From CAZHGD01 sp964531735 (GTDB taxonomy: Bacteria; Armatimonadota; UBA10988): 64,000 nt of DNA. The stretch spans positions 1 through 64,000 of the forward strand of contig CAZHGD010000010.1 in the NCBI GenBank assembly GCA_964531735.1, in the 5' to 3' direction. Below, one piece after another: positions 60,983 through 64,000 of this stretch; within the stretch, counting starts at the first letter, position 1; the number at the start of each line of letters is the position of its first letter. The notes beneath the pieces are model-generated. The model was not told the origin of the DNA. It saw nothing but the letters and a program-made list of their open reading frames with translations, and searched no databases. The position numbers and the translations under genes are program-made.

Positions 60983-63900
60983 TTCGGGTCTCGGGCTGGG
61001 CGGTTGTGGGCGCGGCCCGCTGGGCCGCTGCGCGGGCCTGCATCAGTTGGTCGTACTCCGGCCTGGTCATCGCGCTGAACGGTGAGATGGTCCGGGTGTC
61101 GCGGTCAGCGAGGAACCAGCGCCCCCAGCGCACCCAAGGGTCGGTGGGGGGGCTATTGGCTAGTCGCGCGCGGACGGTGTCCAGCAGGCCGGCGGCGCCG
61201 TGCTTGCCGTAGAGGAGGTCACGGGCGTCACGCTCGTCGCGGGCCCAGCGTCGGGCTGCCGGTGACAGCCGTGCCCAGACCGTCAGATCCGGTGACCTGC
61301 TGTAGGAATCGTCGCGCACCAGGGCCGTGGCCAAGAGGACCAGCCACGACGGTGGCGGACCGAGCTGCAGGCCGACATCGGTGGCGGAGTCCGAAGCCGG
61401 CCAGGCCACCGCTCGTCCGTCGCGGCCGAAGGCGATGCCGGGCACCAACAACGGCGCGCAGACCTCGGTCGCCGTGGCGAGACTCCAGTACCGGGCCGCA
61501 CCGGTCCTGGTGTGGGCCGCGAGCAGGCGCCCGTCGGGCGAGAAGCCCACCTGGTCCACCGGCAGGCCCAGTTGCAGCACCGGCCCAACCCGCTGGCCGT
61601 CGTGGGCGCGCACCAGCCGGACCGTCCCATCGCCAAAGCCCAGCCCCAGCAACGTGCTGTCCGGACTGAACGCGGCACACGGGACGTCGGCGTGGCCGGC
61701 CGAGGGTGTGGACCACTGCCGCCGCCAGCCGTCGGTGGCGTAGACCTGAACCTGCTCGGCGGCCGTCACCGCCAGCCACCGACCGTCCGGGCTCCTGGTG
61801 GCGCAGTCGGCATAGCAGCCGCGCCGCCGCAACTCGGGATCGGTCTCGTCGGCCCCGGTTGCGAACAAAACGTCGCCGGCCCGTTGCGGGCCGCCGGCGA
61901 GGGCGCGCCCGGTGGCCACGTCCCAGAGCCGGACCGCTTGGTTCGCGTCCACACCGGCGGTGAGCAGGACCTTGTCGTCGCTGCTCAGTTCAGCGTAGTT
62001 GACCCGCGTCTGGAGGTCGATGGGCGGTGATACGGCGGCACCGGTCTGCGTGTCCCAGACCTGGCATCGGCCGCCGCTGGCGACGGTCACCAGCCGGCGG
62101 CCGTCGCGGCTGAGGGTGATCCACTTCGGACAGCGGTTGTGGGCGACGGTGACGGGCGAGCCAGCGGCAGTGGACACGTCGTAGACCAGCACATGCGGCT
62201 CGGTCCAGCGCGTCACCGCGCCGTGCGAGCCGTCGGCGCTGACGGTGAGCTGCTTGCTCAGATCGCGCCTGACCTCCAGCGGGTAGGCCACCGAGGCGGC
62301 GTTGTGCGCGTCCCACACTTGCAGGCCGCCGTCGGCGACGGTTACCAGGCGGTGGTACCGCGATTGGTAACGGGCGGCAGCGACCTGGCCACGGTGGGCC
62401 ACCGGCAGGACCGGGGCCAGCCGACCGGTGCCGACGTCCCAGAACCGTGCCGTGCGGTCGCTGCCGCCGGTGAACAGGTACCGGTCGCCGCCGGCGAACT
62501 CCAGGCTCTGGATCTGCGTGGCCGCCGAACTGGCGAACTGCGCGACGAGCGCCTGCTTGGCGGGGTCCCAGACTCGGATGTCGTCGCTCGCTCTGGCCAG
62601 CCACCCGCGCTGGGGGCTGAAGGCCAGCGCCTGTATGGGCGTAGCCTGCGGGCCTGGCCGGTAGGTCAGTTGGTGCGCGCCGGTGTCCGGCGACCAGAGA
62701 CGCACTTCACCGCCCCAGGTGCCGGTTGCCAGGCGAGCCGAGTCGTGGCTGAAGGCCAGGCAGATGACGACGGCGAGATGGTCCTGATCGTCGTGCGGCA
62801 GACGGGCCGCCAGGCTGCCGGAGCCGGCCATCCAGATGGTGGCGTGCCGCTCGCCACCGGTGGCGATGAAGCGCCCGTCCGGGCTGGTGGCGATGGCGCG
62901 CACGCCTTGGTCGTGCGCCTGCCAGTCGCGCAGCACGGCCCCGTCGGCCACGCGCCAGATGCGCACCAGGCCACGGTCGGTGCCCGCCAGATAGCGCTTG
63001 CCGTCCGGGCTGAAGCAGCCGCACCAGAGCTGGTGCCCCGGCGGCGCCACCAGGGGCGCCCCGCTGGCTTGCCAGGTCTGGGCGTCCCACACCTGCACGC
63101 CGCGGCCCAACACCCCGGCCAGGCGAGTCCCGTCGGGTGCGAACTGCGCATCGCGGCAGGCGCCCAGCGACTTCGGCCAGGCCAACTGGCCCAACGGCAG
63201 GGCCACGCCGTTCTGGGTCAGCGCGGCCGCCAATCGCCGCCCGGCAGTCGGCTCCTCGGGCCGGAGCCGGATCGCCTCGACCAGATGCCGGATGGCCTCG
63301 GGCTCACCGTTGCGGTCGAGTAGATCCTGGGCTTGCTGACAGTGCAGCCGGTAAGTGCCGCGCTGGGCCTCCTGCGTCGCCAGGACGGCCCAACAGGCCA
63401 CGGCGGCGAACAGGCAGGCGACCACGAGCATCAGCGTCGCCAGGCCGATCAGGCGCCGCACTCGGCGCTCGTGATCTCGGCGCGCGAGGTCGTCCAGACG
63501 AACGCCCAGCAAGCCGGCCAGCAGCTTCAGGAACCCGTACGCCCGGCCGTCCTTGCCCGGCCGGAGGTCGGCCGCGATGGGCTCGGCCCGTTCCTCGGTC
63601 AGCTCGCCATCGGGGCCGACGGCGTACCGGAGGGCCGGCACGAAGCACTCGCTGGCCTCGGCTCCCGGATGGTCGGACGCGTTGGGTTCGCCGTCTACCA
63701 CCAGGCACAGGATACGGTCCGTACCGCCCATGGCCTTGAACTGCCGCACCTCTTCGTTGACGAAGCGCGACTGCGCCGAGTGGGGAGAGCAGACCACGAT
63801 CAGGTGCCGTGACTGGGCCAACGCGGTCTCGATCTGGTGGCCCAGGTCAGGCGAGACCGGCAGTTCGTCGCGATCCTTGAAGATCGGGTACAGCCGCCGA

Positions 63901-64000
63901 GGCAGCCCTTCGCCCTTGAGCCGGCGCGGCACGCGGTACAACTCCAGTGCCCGGTGGAGCCAGTTGGCCCAGCGTTGGTCACGGTGGCTGTAGCTCACGA
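60975..64000 (-). CDS. TIR domain-transmembrane-WD40 protein, 5' end cut by window edge
   Basis: At least 1007 residues are visible. The GTG at 63998 is probably an internal valine, because the TIR core normally begins a few residues earlier (FVSYSHRD); the true start is outside the window. The TIR domain (about 1-165) has SYSHRD, PIFKDRDELP and VVCSPHSAQSRFVNEE, with Glu83 at the place of the NAD-cleaving glutamate. A single membrane helix lies at about 183-207. A short helical repeat follows (about 208-265), then about fourteen WD40 units (about 275-895) ending in variants of VRLWDVA, enough for two seven-bladed propellers. The family is common but uncharacterised. It overlaps the cyclase gene downstream. 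Confidence 0.88.
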   Translation of the reverse strand, partial: VSYSHRDQRWANWLHRALELYRVPRRLKGEGLPRRLYPIFKDRDELPVSPDLGHQIETALAQSRHLIVVCSPHSAQSRFVNEEVRQFKAMGGTDRILCLVVDGEPNASDHPGAEASECFVPALRYAVGPDGELTEERAEPIAADLRPGKDGRAYGFLKLLAGLLGVRLDDLARRDHERRVRRLIGLATLMLVVACLFAAVACWAVLATQEAQRGTYRLHCQQAQDLLDRNGEPEAIRHLVEAIRLRPEEPTAGRRLAAALTQNGVALPLGQLAWPKSLGACRDAQFAPDGTRLAGVLGRGVQVWDAQTWQASGAPLVAPPGHQLWCGCFSPDGKRYLAGTDRGLVRIWRVADGAVLRDWQAHDQGVRAIATSPDGRFIATGGERHATIWMAGSGSLAARLPHDDQDHLAVVICLAFSHDSARLATGTWGGEVRLWSPDTGAHQLTYRPGPQATPIQALAFSPQRGWLARASDDIRVWDPAKQALVAQFASSAATQIQSLEFAGGDRYLFTGGSDRTARFWDVGTGRLAPVLPVAHRGQVAAARYQSRYHRLVTVADGGLQVWDAHNAASVAYPLEVRRDLSKQLTVSADGSHGAVTRWTEPHVLVYDVSTAAGSPVTVAHNRCPKWITLSRDGRRLVTVASGGRCQVWDTQTGAAVSPPIDLQTRVNYAELSSDDKVLLTAGVDANQAVRLWDVATGRALAGGPQRAGDVLFATGADETDPELRRRGCYADCATRSPDGRWLAVTAAEQVQVYATDGWRRQWSTPSAGHADVPCAAFSPDSTLLGLGFGDGTVRLVRAHDGQRVGPVLQLGLPVDQVGFSPDGRLLAAHTRTGAARYWSLATATEVCAPLLVPGIAFGRDGRAVAWPASDSATDVGLQLGPPPSWLVLLATALVRDDSYSRSPDLTVWARLSPAARRWARDERDARDLLYGKHGAAGLLDTVRARLANSPPTDPWVRWGRWFLADRDTRTISPFSAMTRPEYDQLMQARAAAQRAAPTTAQPETRSD

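Noticed and set aside
59180..64000. Calling the TIR/cyclase pair Thoeris or Pycsar outright
   Set aside because: There is no Sir2 or ThsA effector and no cyclic-nucleotide-binding domain on the TIR protein, so neither definition is met.

Overview
The window is a GC-rich bacterial chromosome segment (roughly two-thirds G+C) with tightly packed genes, many ATGA/GTGA/TGATG stop-start overlaps and frequent GTG and TTG starts. LCP (LytR-CpsA-Psr), NadD, SecG, lipoproteins, an archaeal/Thermotoga-like AhcY, a fused siroheme decarboxylase and many planctomycete/armatimonadete-style carbohydrate enzymes suggest an environmental, probably uncultured bacterium. Armatimonadota is my best guess and Planctomycetota the main alternative, but no rRNA gene is present to settle it. 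Vegetative promoters are easy to read (TTGACA-like, 17-18 bp, TATACT/TAGACT-like), and several genes appear to be leaderless.

Layout. 1-209: start of a divergent lipoprotein gene cut by the left edge. 348-9571: one long rightward run with a patatin-like lipase, CCA-adding enzyme, glycosyltransferase 2, a small membrane protein, the full riboflavin set ribD-ribE-ribBA-ribH, a DegP-like protease and a lipoprotein. 9589-13146: leftward class V aminotransferase, zinc-ribbon protein, nadD and an LCP protein. 13231-22130: BtpA-family protein, a large hybrid histidine kinase, FmdB-type protein, MFS transporter, a 48-residue membrane protein, a secreted GH42-like protein and a second histidine kinase. 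22293-40074: an accessory carbohydrate region holding an ADP-ribosylglycohydrolase-family protein, an orphan sugar-binding lipoprotein, threonine synthase, an M14 peptidase, a GH32/GH43-like propeller, a 1367-residue heparinase-type lyase, a PL11 rhamnogalacturonan lyase and a GH38 alpha-mannosidase. secG-tRNA-Leu(GAG) and tRNA-Val(CAC) lie within it.

40125-48878 is a probable operon from one strong promoter: malate/lactate dehydrogenase, HD-GYP protein, HAD hydrolase, tsaD, a degenerate PAS histidine kinase, holA and a fused ahbAB siroheme decarboxylase. 48926-55617 carries a HIT hydrolase, a secreted collagen-like protein, uvrC (leftward), a DegT-type sugar aminotransferase and ahcY. 55780-59169 holds a REC-GAF-GGDEF protein and an NtrC-type sigma-54 activator.

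The right end (59180-64000, leftward) is the most interesting part. A TIR-transmembrane protein with about 14 WD40 repeats, cut by the window edge, overlaps by 8 bp a gene joining a TPR-like region, a SLOG-like nucleotide-sensor fold and a class III nucleotidyl cyclase. TIR plus SLOG recalls Thoeris defence, and cyclase plus TIR recalls Pycsar, but this combination is neither. It is the best candidate here for an undescribed signalling or conflict system. The two tRNA genes lack an encoded CCA, so the CCA-adding enzyme at 1806-3014 is needed to mature them.
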